From: M55B112 sp964539395
Lineage (GTDB): Bacteria; Bacteroidota; Bacteroidia; Bacteroidales; GCA-2748055
NCBI GenBank assembly: GCA_964539395.1
Contig: CAZIIU010000020.1
Location: 1 to 60,925, forward strand
DNA: 60,925 bases
Reading direction: 5' to 3'
A program made the position numbers and the translations under genes. The notes under the pieces are model-generated. The model saw only the letters and a program-made list of their open reading frames with translations. It did no database searches and had not been told where the DNA came from. Positions 37,167 through 47,691 of the stretch are shown piece after piece. Each line of letters begins with the position of its first letter. Within the stretch, counting starts at the first letter, position 1.

Positions 37167-38594
37167 ATGAGAATCTCCATGATTATCAGGACGAGCTGGC
37201 TATTCATACTGCAATTAACTGCATTAAATATGATTGCTCAGCCCCAACCGGAAAACACTATTGTCGATACCTCCTATTTCAGACCTGGCGAGGATGACTG
37301 GAACCTGATTGAGTCGGTTATTAATAACTCTTTCGCCAATACTGCCCTTTTACTGGAGCGTGGTGCCGATCCGAACACAACATCTTCAACCGGCAATTCT
37401 GTTCTGATGTATGCCGTGGAAAAAGGCAATCCGGATATCATGAAAATGCTGTTGGAGCAGGGAGCAGATGTAAATGCAACTGGCTATAACAAAGAAACTC
37501 CCCTATTTATCGCTATCCTTAAAAATGATTTCCAATCGGCCAAATACCTGCTTGAGCATGGTGCCGATCCAAATATAAAGGATGCATTCGGTATAACACC
37601 TCTAATCTATGCTGCTGCAACAAACCAATACCAGTCGGCCGATCTCCTTATCTTTTATGATGCGGACGAAACCGTTAAAGACGATCAGGGTAATGATCCC
37701 CTCATGGCAGCCGTCACTTTTGAAAACCTGGAAACCTCCGATGTCCTTCTTCAAAACGGACTCTCCCCTGATACCCGGGATAATGAGGGGAATACACCTG
37801 CAATAGTAGCTACTCAGAGGGGAAGATATGATATTCTGGAATTGTTACTCGACTACGATGCGGATGTCAACATTCCCAATAATAAGAATTACACACCCCT
37901 GGCCTATGCCATTACTTATGGCGATACACTTGCTGCCAGGCTTCTGATAAACGAGGGTGCTGACATTCACCATAATGTGGATAAGGGCAGAAATATGTTT
38001 GAATTGGCAAGAATCAGCGGTAATCAGCCAATGATTGAAATGATCAGCCTTGCAGGCGGAGTGCCAGGAAAAGGATTTGATTTCTCAGAGTTTCAGCTTG
38101 TTTATGGTCATTCATTCAACAGTACAGATTACCTGATGCAATTCAGGGTCGGAATCGAGGATATAAAAAATGGTTATTACTTTGAGACAGGATTTGATTC
38201 CAGACCTTTTCAGCTCAGGGTACAAACATATGTAAACGATACCCTTTTTCAGTTCCGTGAAAAGAGATCAGGATGGAGTCACACTGCTGGCAAATATTTT
38301 GAATTTTTTGAATCATCCTCTACTGGATTAAAATTATCGGCTTATGGTGCTTTGACCGGTTTTCTGTCATTTTCCGATTATCAGGGAACCTCCAATGATC
38401 CGGCAATTGATTACCGCCTGATTCCCTCAGTAGGGATGGCCGTTAAGGGCAATTATGTCGGTTTTAAAGCTGGTGCCGACTGGTACAGGTATCCAAATCT
38501 GCTGGACAGAGGACTGAAATGGAACATTTCCCTGATATTCCGTGTTAAATATCCTAAGATGCAGTATGATAGAAAAGAAATCAACTGGGAATAA
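37167..38594 (+). CDS. Exported ankyrin-repeat protein with beta-rich C-terminal domain
   Basis: 475 residues. A signal-like N-terminus (MRISMIIRTSWLFILQLTALNMIAQ) is followed by about seven to eight ankyrin repeats from 45 to 285, with repeated GADPNxxxxxGxTPLxxA patterns (LLLERGADPNTTSSTGNSVL, YLLEHGADPNIKDAFGITPL, LLLDYDADVNIPNNKNYTPL). The C-terminal 190 residues are beta-rich (FQLVYGHSFNS, YYFETGFDSRPFQLRV, WNISLIFRVKYPKM) and look like a small outer membrane barrel. The combination would place ankyrin repeats in the periplasm, for protein binding. No specific partner is apparent. Confidence 0.85.
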   Translation: MRISMIIRTSWLFILQLTALNMIAQPQPENTIVDTSYFRPGEDDWNLIESVINNSFANTALLLERGADPNTTSSTGNSVLMYAVEKGNPDIMKMLLEQGADVNATGYNKETPLFIAILKNDFQSAKYLLEHGADPNIKDAFGITPLIYAAATNQYQSADLLIFYDADETVKDDQGNDPLMAAVTFENLETSDVLLQNGLSPDTRDNEGNTPAIVATQRGRYDILELLLDYDADVNIPNNKNYTPLAYAITYGDTLAARLLINEGADIHHNVDKGRNMFELARISGNQPMIEMISLAGGVPGKGFDFSEFQLVYGHSFNSTDYLMQFRVGIEDIKNGYYFETGFDSRPFQLRVQTYVNDTLFQFREKRSGWSHTAGKYFEFFESSSTGLKLSAYGALTGFLSFSDYQGTSNDPAIDYRLIPSVGMAVKGNYVGFKAGADWYRYPNLLDRGLKWNISLIFRVKYPKMQYDRKEINWE

Positions 38595-38650
38595 AACCGA
38601 AATTGCAAAAGTGTTGTTATAATTTATCAGTTTAAAAATCAATCAAAATA

Positions 38651-39079
38651 ATGAGATTCATTATCAAACTCGCGATACTGTTCCTGGTGATTCTTACCTT
38701 TAATTTAAGTGGTTGCGAACAGGAGGACCTCGCCTTCAATGTCGATTGTGACAATTGTCTCGATGCAATTCCCGATTCAGCTGATCTGATCGTACGTGTA
38801 ACGATCAATGGAGAAAATCCTTTTGTTCCGCTAACTTACTATGAAGGCGATTACGAGGAGGGCATCATCATTCTAAATGATACAACCTGGACGGAGGAGG
38901 GACTGCTCAATTCAAAGGTTGGAGTCGATTATTCTGTAAAGGCGACCTATATAAAGGACGGTCAACCTGTTATTGCCATTGATGGCGACAGGCTCAGGGT
39001 CGCTGATGGTTCGGGAGATTGTTATCCTCCCTGCTATTTTATTCGCGGAGGATCATTTGATGTAAGGTTGAAAGAGTAA
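38651..39079 (+). CDS. Small lipoprotein of unknown function
   Basis: 142 residues. Signal peptide ending in a lipobox-like FNLSGC at Cys22. The mature part begins EQEDLAFNVDCDNCLDAIPDSADL and has four further cysteines, two near the start and two at the C-terminus (DCYPPCYF), which suggests disulfides. The middle resembles a short beta-sandwich (DLIVRVTINGENPFVPLTYYEG). No family recognised. It is 56 bp after the ankyrin gene and ends 34 bp before a convergent protease gene. Confidence 0.75.
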   Translation: MRFIIKLAILFLVILTFNLSGCEQEDLAFNVDCDNCLDAIPDSADLIVRVTINGENPFVPLTYYEGDYEEGIIILNDTTWTEEGLLNSKVGVDYSVKATYIKDGQPVIAIDGDRLRVADGSGDCYPPCYFIRGGSFDVRLKE

Positions 39080-39113
39080 TTGCTCTGTTCAGGTGCGACA
39101 ACTCCGGCTGTTG

Positions 39114-42100
39114 CTACCTCTCCGATGGTACTAAGGCAATCTGCAGCAGGCCGGCAGCCAGCAATTCACCCCCGGTACTCTTTATCACTACAACTACAAC
39201 CTCTTCATCCCGGACAGAAGCAAGATCCAAAGCCGTGAATACCCTGCTTTTTATATTCATGGTTGCTGAGAGCAAATTCCTGCCGGTTAGTGAAACAAAC
39301 TCTACAGTTACCGGAAGAGTCAGGCGGTCTGACAGTCTGACAGAAAACTGGTCTGTAAAGGGGTTGGGATAAATACTAAGTATATGATCATCTGTTGGAA
39401 CAAAGGTAGTATCATTCCAATATACTGAACCAGCTACACTGTTGTTTGCCAGTACACTGTCCTCCTGCGAAATAATTCTGTACTCATGCCAGCCATATCC
39501 AATCTCACCGTTGTTTTGTGAGATTAATCTGACCGATACCTCTGATGAATTTCCCGGTTCAAGTGATATGTCTACTGTATCGGAATTCACTGGTTCATCG
39601 TTAAGATAGCTGGTATAGTATAGCTCATCCACAGGTATATTACCCTCATTCGATACCCCGATGATCACATCTACATAGTGTGCGGGAACAGTGTCCAGTC
39701 TGTTCAGCCGCAATGCCAGGTCAGGAAATGCGTAATGCTCAAAAGCAATTTGCAACTTGTCATTTCCAGGATATCTGTCCCCTATTGCCATAACTTCTGA
39801 AAGGATGTTATAGGTCCCCAAAGCAGACAGGTCAAATGTAGCTGGCAGCTCAATTTCCAGCATCTCACCGGAAAGGATGGAATCGACAAATGGCTGCTCC
39901 AGCCAGTCTGAACCGTTTACACTATAGCCTACATGGAATCCCCGAACAGTATTTCGACCGGAATTCAAAAGGTTGAGCCTTAGCTGCTCATTCTTTCCGA
40001 GCGACTTCCCGCTCGAAGGTTCTTTCAACTGTAAAATGGCTAAATCAATGCTGTCGAAAGCGTGTGCAGGGAAGACCACGTTATCGATCCATGAAGCATC
40101 TTCACCCTTGATTGTATTCATATCTTTCTGGTACCTCCACTCAAGGAGCCTGTTCCCTGGCGCCAGGATATGTGCATAACGGTTCCACCCGGTTTCACCA
40201 GACCACTGTGCAACAAGAATATCATCAATGAAAAATTTCAGGTAGTCGTAATCCTCTTCAGAAGAGACCATATAATCGAAAACAACAGAATCGGTCTGCA
40301 ATACTTCAATTTCAATTTGAAGTGAACTACTCGTGTTATGAGTGATCTTTCCGGACCGTAGTGACCAGGGGAAGCCATTGTGTATAACTGAATCCGGGGT
40401 CCATGCATTGCTACCGTTGATCCAATCGAATTCTGAAAGATCGCCGGTAGCAAAGTCTTCAAAATGCCTGTCAGTAACAATGAAAAGGCTGTCGTGTAGA
40501 TTTATATGGCCGTCGCTGGACATCAATTGCATCCATCCGGCGACAGGTCCTGAACCGGCTGTTTCTATAACGCCTGATTTGCACTCCGCGTATATATGGC
40601 CGGGCTCTATCTCCGGTAACTGAAAAGGAGTAACCATCTCAACCGACAGGTCATCAACAGTTGTGAGGGAAATATACACTGTATCGGAACGGAAACTGCC
40701 CCTGTTTTCCACCTCCCATCTGAACAGGATCTGCTCGCCGGGTTCAATAATCCCATTGCCATTACCAAATCTCCTGTCATCCCACGTGATACCGGCAGAA
40801 ACAAGACTGGGAGCATGAATGATCTCATCAAGGTAGACAGTGTTTCCCTGGGCCCCTCCGGCAATGCGTAAAGAGAAGGTGAAAGGAGATATATCCGGTG
40901 CAGTATCAGCTGCACTTAGCCTGAATACTCCGGTTATAATGAGGGTATCGCCGGGATCGATGGAGCCGATCATCAATGCCGAATCAGAGATGGAAATATA
41001 ATCTTCCAGGCAACCAATGATAAGATTTCCGGACTGAACTGGATTATTGCCGGTATTTGTGAGACGGAGATCCAATGAAAAGCTTTCTCCGGCGGAAACC
41101 ATGCCATCCTCACTTACCGATTCTGCGTTCAGCCCGTAACTAACAAGCTGAAGATAACCTTGCTCTCCGGATGTCCGAAAAATAGTATCCACCAAAGGCT
41201 GCCGGTAATCACCTGTTATAACCAGTTTCAAAACATCAGTTTGAAGCGTGTCGGGAATGCTTAGGTAAGCCCGGCCGAAGTGATCGGCGTACATAGCCTG
41301 CAGCAGACTGTCTCCTGCTGACAATGCAATATAGTCGTAAGCAGAGGCCCTGATACTTACCTGTGTTGCGCCGGGAGGAATGTCTTTCGGATATTCCACG
41401 GGAGAATCATCAGGTACACGGAACCAGGGAACCAGGCTCGGATCTCCCATAACCTGGTAAATCTCCCAATAATACTTCTTTTTACTGGAAGAGCTCTGCT
41501 GAACGGTCATATTACCGGCGAAGATCATCTCACCGAGGCTGGGCGACCAATCTGCAACAGGTTCATTCCCGAGATGAAACAGTTTATCATAGTATCCTGA
41601 TGTAGTGGCCCCGTATTCAGGATTTGAGGAGATCGGACCAACACCGACCGACCAGAAATAGTCCTCATCCCAGTATGAATCGTTGGTACATCCGATATAT
41701 CCTATTGCACCCTTCTCTTTCACCTTCAGCACTGCCTCCGCGAAACAATCGCTTGCCATGTTGAATTGATTGGTACTGCATCCGTTACCGATCATCAATC
41801 CAAATTTGTGAATGTTTTTCATCGTATCAATGTGCCCCAGCCTGAACGCCGGATCAAGCCAGCCGTAATTTGCCCCGTGTCCGGTGTAATTTACCAGGGC
41901 GGCACCTTCATCTATATCCTGAAGGATCTCATCGTCCATTAACGCGGCCGATGGATGCAGGTAAACATTCGCATTGATGCCGTTCTGACTGTTGAAATAA
42001 TAACTGGAAGCATAGTTGATCTGCCCATTTCCCTGTACCATTGCATATTCTGCATCATATCCGGCGATCAGGATGGTTTTGTCAAGAAAGGATGGATCCG

Positions 42101-43211
42101 GAAACCGGAATTTCTCATACATGAGTATTTTATCTATAATATCTGTCAGCTCTTCACTGCTCTTCACAGAGATCCTGCCATGAAACATCTCGGGGAGATA
42201 ATCACCCGGTCCGTCAAATGTTGTATAGTACAGGTCGGTTATTTGTCCTGCAGGCTGTGACAAAGGTACATGCTCAACATCGCCTGCTATCAGCAGGTAT
42301 GAAGGCGGAGCATAATCTCCCGGAGGATTCTTATAGATTGATTGCATATAATTCTTTATATCGAGGTAGGTCGATCCCACTTCGGGACTTGAAGTGTACG
42401 CCTCAATAATCCTGTACCCCTTCTCCCTCTTCCATTGAATCAAAGGTTGAAGTGACTCGCTAAACATCGCATCTGAGAGAATAACCATGGTTACCGGCTC
42501 CTCCTGCACCAGCCGTTTTAATCCTGCGGAATACTGATCGCGTATAACCGGTTGAAGTGCTTTCCTGAAAGGCCTGGAACGCAAAGGGGTTCCGGAATCG
42601 TTATACCCGCCGGCCTCTACAGTGAATATCACGGAGTGATAGATGGTCAGCTCACGCTTTTCGGCATCGTATCGAAAAGGATTAAATTGCAGCCTGGCAA
42701 TATTGATGCCCCTCATTTTACCTTCCTGTTCAAGCTTTATGATTGAAAAGTCTGCATTCTTTTCCGGTCTCCCCTCATCAGTAACAGGATGAAAACCGGG
42801 ACCCGCATACCTGTCCCCTTTACGAACGGAAGGTTGAGCAGGTAATACAACAGCTGCCGCGAACAGGCTGTCCACCGAAAGAATAACAGAATCAACCGAT
42901 ACAACCTCGGTCCTGTATCCGGATGCAAGGTCTGCTTCAATGAGTACTGAAAAGACAGGCAGTTCAGGCATACCTTGCTCCCCTGTAGGAAATGCTCCGG
43001 GGATAGATAACCTCACATATTTACGGTTATTGTTAACCAGGGTATCGAATAAGAAAAAGGGGACTGAAAAATGGCCGGTAATCTCCCCCCTGAATACTGC
43101 TACTTCACTACGCACATCCCCCTCATAAAGAATATGCTTCATTTGTCCGCTGAGTATAACCGGAAACAATAAAACAAAAAGAATCAAATAGCTTAATCTC
43201 AGTGTTTTCAT
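39114..43211 (-). CDS. Gingipain-like cysteine peptidase (family C25) with T9SS type A sorting domain
   Basis: 1365 residues from the ATG at 43211, which gives MKTLRLSYLILFVLLFPVILSG, a signal peptide. An ATG at 43283 adds an extra non-signal stretch and is less likely. A propeptide is followed by the caspase-like catalytic domain with His445 in YTGHGANYGW and Cys478 in IGNGCSTNQF. Beta-sandwich and CARDB-like domains make up about 600-1280, and the last about 75 residues are a type A sorting domain (ILSIYPNPFTDQFSVRLSD). It should be exported by T9SS as a secreted or surface protease. It may instead be related to the sortase PorU, but the type A sorting domain argues for a secreted substrate. 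Confidence 0.88.
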   Translation of the reverse strand: MKTLRLSYLILFVLLFPVILSGQMKHILYEGDVRSEVAVFRGEITGHFSVPFFLFDTLVNNNRKYVRLSIPGAFPTGEQGMPELPVFSVLIEADLASGYRTEVVSVDSVILSVDSLFAAAVVLPAQPSVRKGDRYAGPGFHPVTDEGRPEKNADFSIIKLEQEGKMRGINIARLQFNPFRYDAEKRELTIYHSVIFTVEAGGYNDSGTPLRSRPFRKALQPVIRDQYSAGLKRLVQEEPVTMVILSDAMFSESLQPLIQWKREKGYRIIEAYTSSPEVGSTYLDIKNYMQSIYKNPPGDYAPPSYLLIAGDVEHVPLSQPAGQITDLYYTTFDGPGDYLPEMFHGRISVKSSEELTDIIDKILMYEKFRFPDPSFLDKTILIAGYDAEYAMVQGNGQINYASSYYFNSQNGINANVYLHPSAALMDDEILQDIDEGAALVNYTGHGANYGWLDPAFRLGHIDTMKNIHKFGLMIGNGCSTNQFNMASDCFAEAVLKVKEKGAIGYIGCTNDSYWDEDYFWSVGVGPISSNPEYGATTSGYYDKLFHLGNEPVADWSPSLGEMIFAGNMTVQQSSSSKKKYYWEIYQVMGDPSLVPWFRVPDDSPVEYPKDIPPGATQVSIRASAYDYIALSAGDSLLQAMYADHFGRAYLSIPDTLQTDVLKLVITGDYRQPLVDTIFRTSGEQGYLQLVSYGLNAESVSEDGMVSAGESFSLDLRLTNTGNNPVQSGNLIIGCLEDYISISDSALMIGSIDPGDTLIITGVFRLSAADTAPDISPFTFSLRIAGGAQGNTVYLDEIIHAPSLVSAGITWDDRRFGNGNGIIEPGEQILFRWEVENRGSFRSDTVYISLTTVDDLSVEMVTPFQLPEIEPGHIYAECKSGVIETAGSGPVAGWMQLMSSDGHINLHDSLFIVTDRHFEDFATGDLSEFDWINGSNAWTPDSVIHNGFPWSLRSGKITHNTSSSLQIEIEVLQTDSVVFDYMVSSEEDYDYLKFFIDDILVAQWSGETGWNRYAHILAPGNRLLEWRYQKDMNTIKGEDASWIDNVVFPAHAFDSIDLAILQLKEPSSGKSLGKNEQLRLNLLNSGRNTVRGFHVGYSVNGSDWLEQPFVDSILSGEMLEIELPATFDLSALGTYNILSEVMAIGDRYPGNDKLQIAFEHYAFPDLALRLNRLDTVPAHYVDVIIGVSNEGNIPVDELYYTSYLNDEPVNSDTVDISLEPGNSSEVSVRLISQNNGEIGYGWHEYRIISQEDSVLANNSVAGSVYWNDTTFVPTDDHILSIYPNPFTDQFSVRLSDRLTLPVTVEFVSLTGRNLLSATMNIKSRVFTALDLASVRDEEVVVVVIKSTGGELLAAGLLQIALVPSER

Positions 43212-43259
43212 GAATTGCTTTCCATTTTCCCGTTGATAAAAAAGCCTGTCACGATAATA

Positions 43260-43267
43260 CAAAACTA
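43260..43267 (-). promoter_or_regulatory. Possible -7 element (TAGTTTTG) of the gingipain-like gene
   Basis: The minus strand has TAGTTTTG, matching TAnnTTTG, 48 bases before the chosen ATG at 43211. It also favours that start over the 43283 ATG, which lies upstream of it. A -33 TTG at normal spacing is not seen. Confidence 0.4.
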
Positions 43268-43385
43268 TTACAAATAAAACCAATAGAAACCGGGAAGGTT
43301 GCCTTCACAGAAAATTAATTTCGAATTATTCGGCAATTAAACATATTTTAGATATTTTAGTTAGTTCATTAGAATGTAAAACCAC

Positions 43386-46300
43386 ATGATCAGGAGAACT
43401 TGTATCTTACTTATATCTGCACTCTATATCAGTAGTTTATCCGGTCAGATCAACCAGTATGGTGTTCCTCTAATAGAGAATTATCCGCCTGAAATAACAA
43501 GGGGAAGTGAGCAAAACTGGGCAATTGTGCAGGATCTGCGGGGAATAATGTATGTAGGAAATGATGACAAAGGAGTTCTTGAGTATGATGGAAGTGAATG
43601 GAGGTCAATTCCGGTGGCAAACAACAGTATCGTCAGGTCACTCGACTGTTCTGATGATGGGACGGTATATGTGGGCGCCGTAGCTGAAATAGGGTACCTG
43701 GCCCCCGACCTTGCCGGAAATCTGGCATACAATTCCCTGCTTCATTTGCTTGATAGCGCCGGCAGAAGTTTTTCCGATGTATGGAAAACGTATTGCGCGG
43801 ATGATAAGGTATATTTTCATACCCAGAAATATGTTCTCCTCTATTTTCCAATGGAAGACACTATTCATGTTATTGATAATGAAAAGAATGTCCTATTTGG
43901 TTTTTATGAGCACGGCAAGTATTACATCGGCGATTTTTCCAAAGGATTGATCATATTGCAGGGAGACACGGTAATGACTCCGGCACCTGGTGGAGCATAC
44001 TACCAGGGCAAGGATATTTACGGATTGTGTTCCTATGACGACGAGAATCTGCTTATAGGACCTACAGGCGAAGGGCTGAGTCTTTATAGTATCTCCACCG
44101 GTATGGTTGACTCACTGTTTGCAACTCCGCAAACCAATCAATACCTGAACCAGAATTTTCTGACCAGCCTTCAAAGACTCTCAAATGGTGATTTTATCGC
44201 ATCAACGGTGGAGGGAGGGGTGGCTGTCATTAGCAGAAATGGGAAATTAAAAGAGATCGTCTCAAAAGATCAGGGACTGCAGGACCAAATGATTTACAGC
44301 ACATACCAAACACCGGGTAACTATCCGTTATCGCATGTCTGGACCGCTATGAGTATCGGTGTAAGTAAGATCAGTTTTAACAGCGCATTAAGAAAATTTA
44401 CCGAAGAAAGTGGTTATCAGGGTCTTATTCATGCCATCAACTCATTAGGAAATGACATCATTATTAGTACATCAATTGGTGTTTATCAGCTAACTGAGGT
44501 TGATCAGATGACCACTTTCATGAAACTTGGTACCACCAACCGTAGAGTATGGGACCTGGAAAAGTTTTATCTGGAGAACGGCGAAGAGGTTTTACTTGCA
44601 ATTGGTGAAGGTGGACTAATGCAGATACACAGAAATGGTCGGTTTATTGATTTGAAAGATCTGTTTATTGATGATGTCGATGAAGAAGGTAGAGTTTTTT
44701 GGGGCTATTGTTTGCTCAGGGATCCTTTCAGACCAAACAGGATCTACCTTGGCATGGAATCCTCTATAAAATGCCTCTCTTATTCCAATGGAAAATGGAG
44801 CCAGGTGTTTTCTGTCACACTCCAGGATGAGATCCGTTCCCTTGCAATGGTTGAGGAGGAAAAACTATGGTTCGGTTCGCAACTGACAGGTCCGGGATAC
44901 ATTAGTCCGCTCAATGAAGATGCAGATAAACATTTTTTTTCAACAAGCCAGGGCCTGCCTGCAAATACAGACAATTCTGTATTCAGAGTTGAAGATGATA
45001 TTCTTATCGGCACAAGGGAAGGTGTGTATAAAACCATGGTTCAGAATGACTCTTTGTACTTTCTTCCTGACACGAGTTTAAACAACTACCTTCCGGAAGG
45101 AGTAAACTCTATTTTGAATATTTACAGCAATGTTCCCGGCACTATCTGGATTAGTTTCGAGAACAGCATCCGTGGCTGGATGATTGCACTATTGGAATCA
45201 AACCCACAGTCGGGAAGGACCATAACAACCAAACCCTTTATGGGTCTTGAGAATTTTTCATCGGATGCCCTGTATAGCATCAATGGTAAGAACTTATGGT
45301 TCTCCAAATCAAACATACTGTACCACTATAGCAATGAAATTGAATTCGATAAAGATGTATTCCCCGCGCTGATAAGGAAGATCACCGTAGACGAGGATAC
45401 AGTGATTTACAACGGAGCCTACCCGCTCATTACCGCCCAGAATAAATTCAGACTCGGATTGAGTCAGGATCCGAAGTTGATTCCAAATATACCATATACA
45501 AACAATAACATAGAGTTTCGCTGGTCGTCACCATTTTATGATTACGAGGACAAACTGGAATACAGCTATTACCTGGATGGCTTCTCTAAAAGTTGGTCGG
45601 AATGGTCCACTGAAACATACCAGGATTTTACCATACTTCCCCAAGGAACATACAATTTCATAATAAAAGCAAGGAATGTCTATCACGATGAGAGCCTGGT
45701 GGATTCCTTCTCTTTTGTAATCCTTAAACCCTGGTACCTCACTTTCTTCGCCTTCCTGCTATATGTAATTGCAGCAGTTATTATTGTTTATATCATTATA
45801 GTACTATATACCAGGCGACTAAAGAATGAGAATATTCGCCTTGAAGGTATTATCCAGGAGCGTACAACAGAAATAAGAAAACAGAAGGAAGAGCTTACCG
45901 ACAGTATTGAATATGCCAGCAGAATTCAGCGTGCCCTGCTACCACCGGATCAGATGCTCACGAACCACGGATTGGACCATTTTATCCTTTTCAAACCGCG
46001 GGATATTGTAAGTGGTGATTTCTATTGGTTTGGGGTGAATGGTGGAAAGGTATTTGTCGTAGCTGCTGATTGCACGGGCCATGGCGTACCGGGTGCATTT
46101 ATGAGCATGTTGGGAATTTCTTTTCTTGATGAAATTGTAATCAAATCAGGTATTGCTGAAACGAACGTTATTCTGGATGCCTTGAGAAATCATGTTATTA
46201 CCTCTTTACGACAAACCGGTAAGAGCATGGAAGAATCAACAAAGGATGGTATGGATTTGTCCATGATTGCCATAGATGAAATAAACGGTACCATTCAATA

Positions 46301-46736
46301 TTCAGGTGCCTACAATCCGCTCTATGTCGTTCGGGAACTAACAGAACAGGAGAAAAGTTTCCTGGTTGAAGGAAAAGAGATGGACCTTGAACGCGGAACA
46401 ATATACAACGATTCGCATTTGCTTTACCAGGTGAAGGCAGATCACATGCCCATTGGTATTTCTGAAAAAGAACTCCCCTTCACCTCCAATATCATTAAAG
46501 AGAACAATGCAACTGTTTACTTGTTCTCAGACGGTTACCTGGATCAGTTTGGAGGACCCTATGGGAAAAAATACATGTCGAAAAACTTTAAAAAACTTCT
46601 ACTTGATCTGCAAGGCCTGTCAATGAGAGAACAATATCAAAAACTCAATGAAGAAATCATTTCCTGGATGGGGAATGTCAGTCAGATTGATGATATTCTG
46701 GTAATAGGAATTCGGGTATCAACAGAGGGCAGATGA
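43386..46736 (+). CDS. Membrane-bound sensor SpoIIE-type (PP2C) protein phosphatase with beta-propeller sensor
   Basis: 1116 residues. Signal peptide MIRRTCILLISALYISSLSG; a long periplasmic beta-propeller region of two-component-regulator type (about 25-680) with a Y_Y_Y domain (about 700-770); one transmembrane helix (YLTFFAFLLYVIAAVIIVYIIIVL, about 780-805); a short coiled coil (ERTTEIRKQKEELTDSIEYA); and a SpoIIE/PP2C domain with metal-binding Asp residues in SGDFYWFG and AADCTGHGVPGAFMS. The C-terminal domain dephosphorylates Ser/Thr of a partner protein in response to a periplasmic signal. The architecture is hybrid two-component-like but with a phosphatase in place of a histidine kinase. 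It heads a group with a second phosphatase and an OLD-like ATPase. Confidence 0.92.
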   Translation: MIRRTCILLISALYISSLSGQINQYGVPLIENYPPEITRGSEQNWAIVQDLRGIMYVGNDDKGVLEYDGSEWRSIPVANNSIVRSLDCSDDGTVYVGAVAEIGYLAPDLAGNLAYNSLLHLLDSAGRSFSDVWKTYCADDKVYFHTQKYVLLYFPMEDTIHVIDNEKNVLFGFYEHGKYYIGDFSKGLIILQGDTVMTPAPGGAYYQGKDIYGLCSYDDENLLIGPTGEGLSLYSISTGMVDSLFATPQTNQYLNQNFLTSLQRLSNGDFIASTVEGGVAVISRNGKLKEIVSKDQGLQDQMIYSTYQTPGNYPLSHVWTAMSIGVSKISFNSALRKFTEESGYQGLIHAINSLGNDIIISTSIGVYQLTEVDQMTTFMKLGTTNRRVWDLEKFYLENGEEVLLAIGEGGLMQIHRNGRFIDLKDLFIDDVDEEGRVFWGYCLLRDPFRPNRIYLGMESSIKCLSYSNGKWSQVFSVTLQDEIRSLAMVEEEKLWFGSQLTGPGYISPLNEDADKHFFSTSQGLPANTDNSVFRVEDDILIGTREGVYKTMVQNDSLYFLPDTSLNNYLPEGVNSILNIYSNVPGTIWISFENSIRGWMIALLESNPQSGRTITTKPFMGLENFSSDALYSINGKNLWFSKSNILYHYSNEIEFDKDVFPALIRKITVDEDTVIYNGAYPLITAQNKFRLGLSQDPKLIPNIPYTNNNIEFRWSSPFYDYEDKLEYSYYLDGFSKSWSEWSTETYQDFTILPQGTYNFIIKARNVYHDESLVDSFSFVILKPWYLTFFAFLLYVIAAVIIVYIIIVLYTRRLKNENIRLEGIIQERTTEIRKQKEELTDSIEYASRIQRALLPPDQMLTNHGLDHFILFKPRDIVSGDFYWFGVNGGKVFVVAADCTGHGVPGAFMSMLGISFLDEIVIKSGIAETNVILDALRNHVITSLRQTGKSMEESTKDGMDLSMIAIDEINGTIQYSGAYNPLYVVRELTEQEKSFLVEGKEMDLERGTIYNDSHLLYQVKADHMPIGISEKELPFTSNIIKENNATVYLFSDGYLDQFGGPYGKKYMSKNFKKLLLDLQGLSMREQYQKLNEEIISWMGNVSQIDDILVIGIRVSTEGR

Positions 46737-46808
46737 ACCTACCTGACAAAATCATTTCAGCTACCTGGCATTTCACGGTAAGAATAATATGCAATAGTTG
46801 CAAAATGT

Positions 46809-47630
46809 ATGATTATCAGAAATCCCGAAAATAGATCAACCCTGACCAGGGAGGAGCTCCTCGATCAAAGGAGGGAGCTAATGGCAAGTATCAAGTACGC
46901 GAGCTTTATTCAAAAGGCCATTTTCCCGGAACCAAATACACTTGACAAAATACTGTATGAGTATTTTGTCATGCACCTGCCACGGGATATTGTCAGTGGT
47001 GATTTTTACTATTGTACCAAAATAGAGGAATACATTATTGTTGCTGCCGGTGACTGCACAGGACATGGTGTGCCAGGCGCTCTCATGAGTATAATGGGAA
47101 TATCCTATTTGAATGATATCATGAGCAGTAACGGTCCCTGGAAAGCCAGTAGAATTTTAAATCTCCTGAGAGAACGCGTTATGAAGGCCCTGCATCAGAC
47201 AGGCATGGAAGATGAAAACAAAGATTCAATTGATATGGCACTTCTCGTATTTAATGAGGATACCGGAGAGTTGCAATACTCAGGTGCCAATAATCCACTT
47301 TACCTCATCAGAAGCGGAAAGCTGAAGGAAATAAAGGCTGATAAAATGCCAGTAGGTATTAATGCAATTGAAGAGGAATCATTCAATAATCACACTATAC
47401 AACTGATATCCAATGATATGATCTATATTTTCTCTGATGGTTTTGCGGATCAGTTCGGCGGGGATAATGATAAAAAGTATAAATACGGACCATTTAAAAA
47501 GCTACTTACATCCATTGCTGATCAGGATCTTACAATTCAAAAACAGAAACTGACTGCCGAATTTCTTCAGTGGAAAGGCAGCAATGATCAGGTGGATGAC
47601 ATCCTAATTATGGGTATAAAGTTTCTCTGA
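46809..47630 (+). CDS. Soluble SpoIIE-type (PP2C) serine/threonine phosphatase
   Basis: 273 residues, catalytic domain only, no membrane segment or sensor. The region from about residue 20 parallels the previous protein: REELLDQRRELMASIKYASFIQKAIFP, PRDIVSGDFYYC, AAGDCTGHGVPGALMSIMGISYLND and IYIFSDGFADQFGG. It is therefore a paralogue of the previous phosphatase domain, lying 72 bp downstream. It probably acts on the same class of partner-switching substrate, such as the DUF1987 protein at 50038-50412. Confidence 0.93.
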   Translation: MIIRNPENRSTLTREELLDQRRELMASIKYASFIQKAIFPEPNTLDKILYEYFVMHLPRDIVSGDFYYCTKIEEYIIVAAGDCTGHGVPGALMSIMGISYLNDIMSSNGPWKASRILNLLRERVMKALHQTGMEDENKDSIDMALLVFNEDTGELQYSGANNPLYLIRSGKLKEIKADKMPVGINAIEEESFNNHTIQLISNDMIYIFSDGFADQFGGDNDKKYKYGPFKKLLTSIADQDLTIQKQKLTAEFLQWKGSNDQVDDILIMGIKFL

Positions 47631-47691
47631 ATAAAACTTGGATGTAAATCATATTTTTTCACTATTATTGCCGTGTAATCCCGTTTGATTT

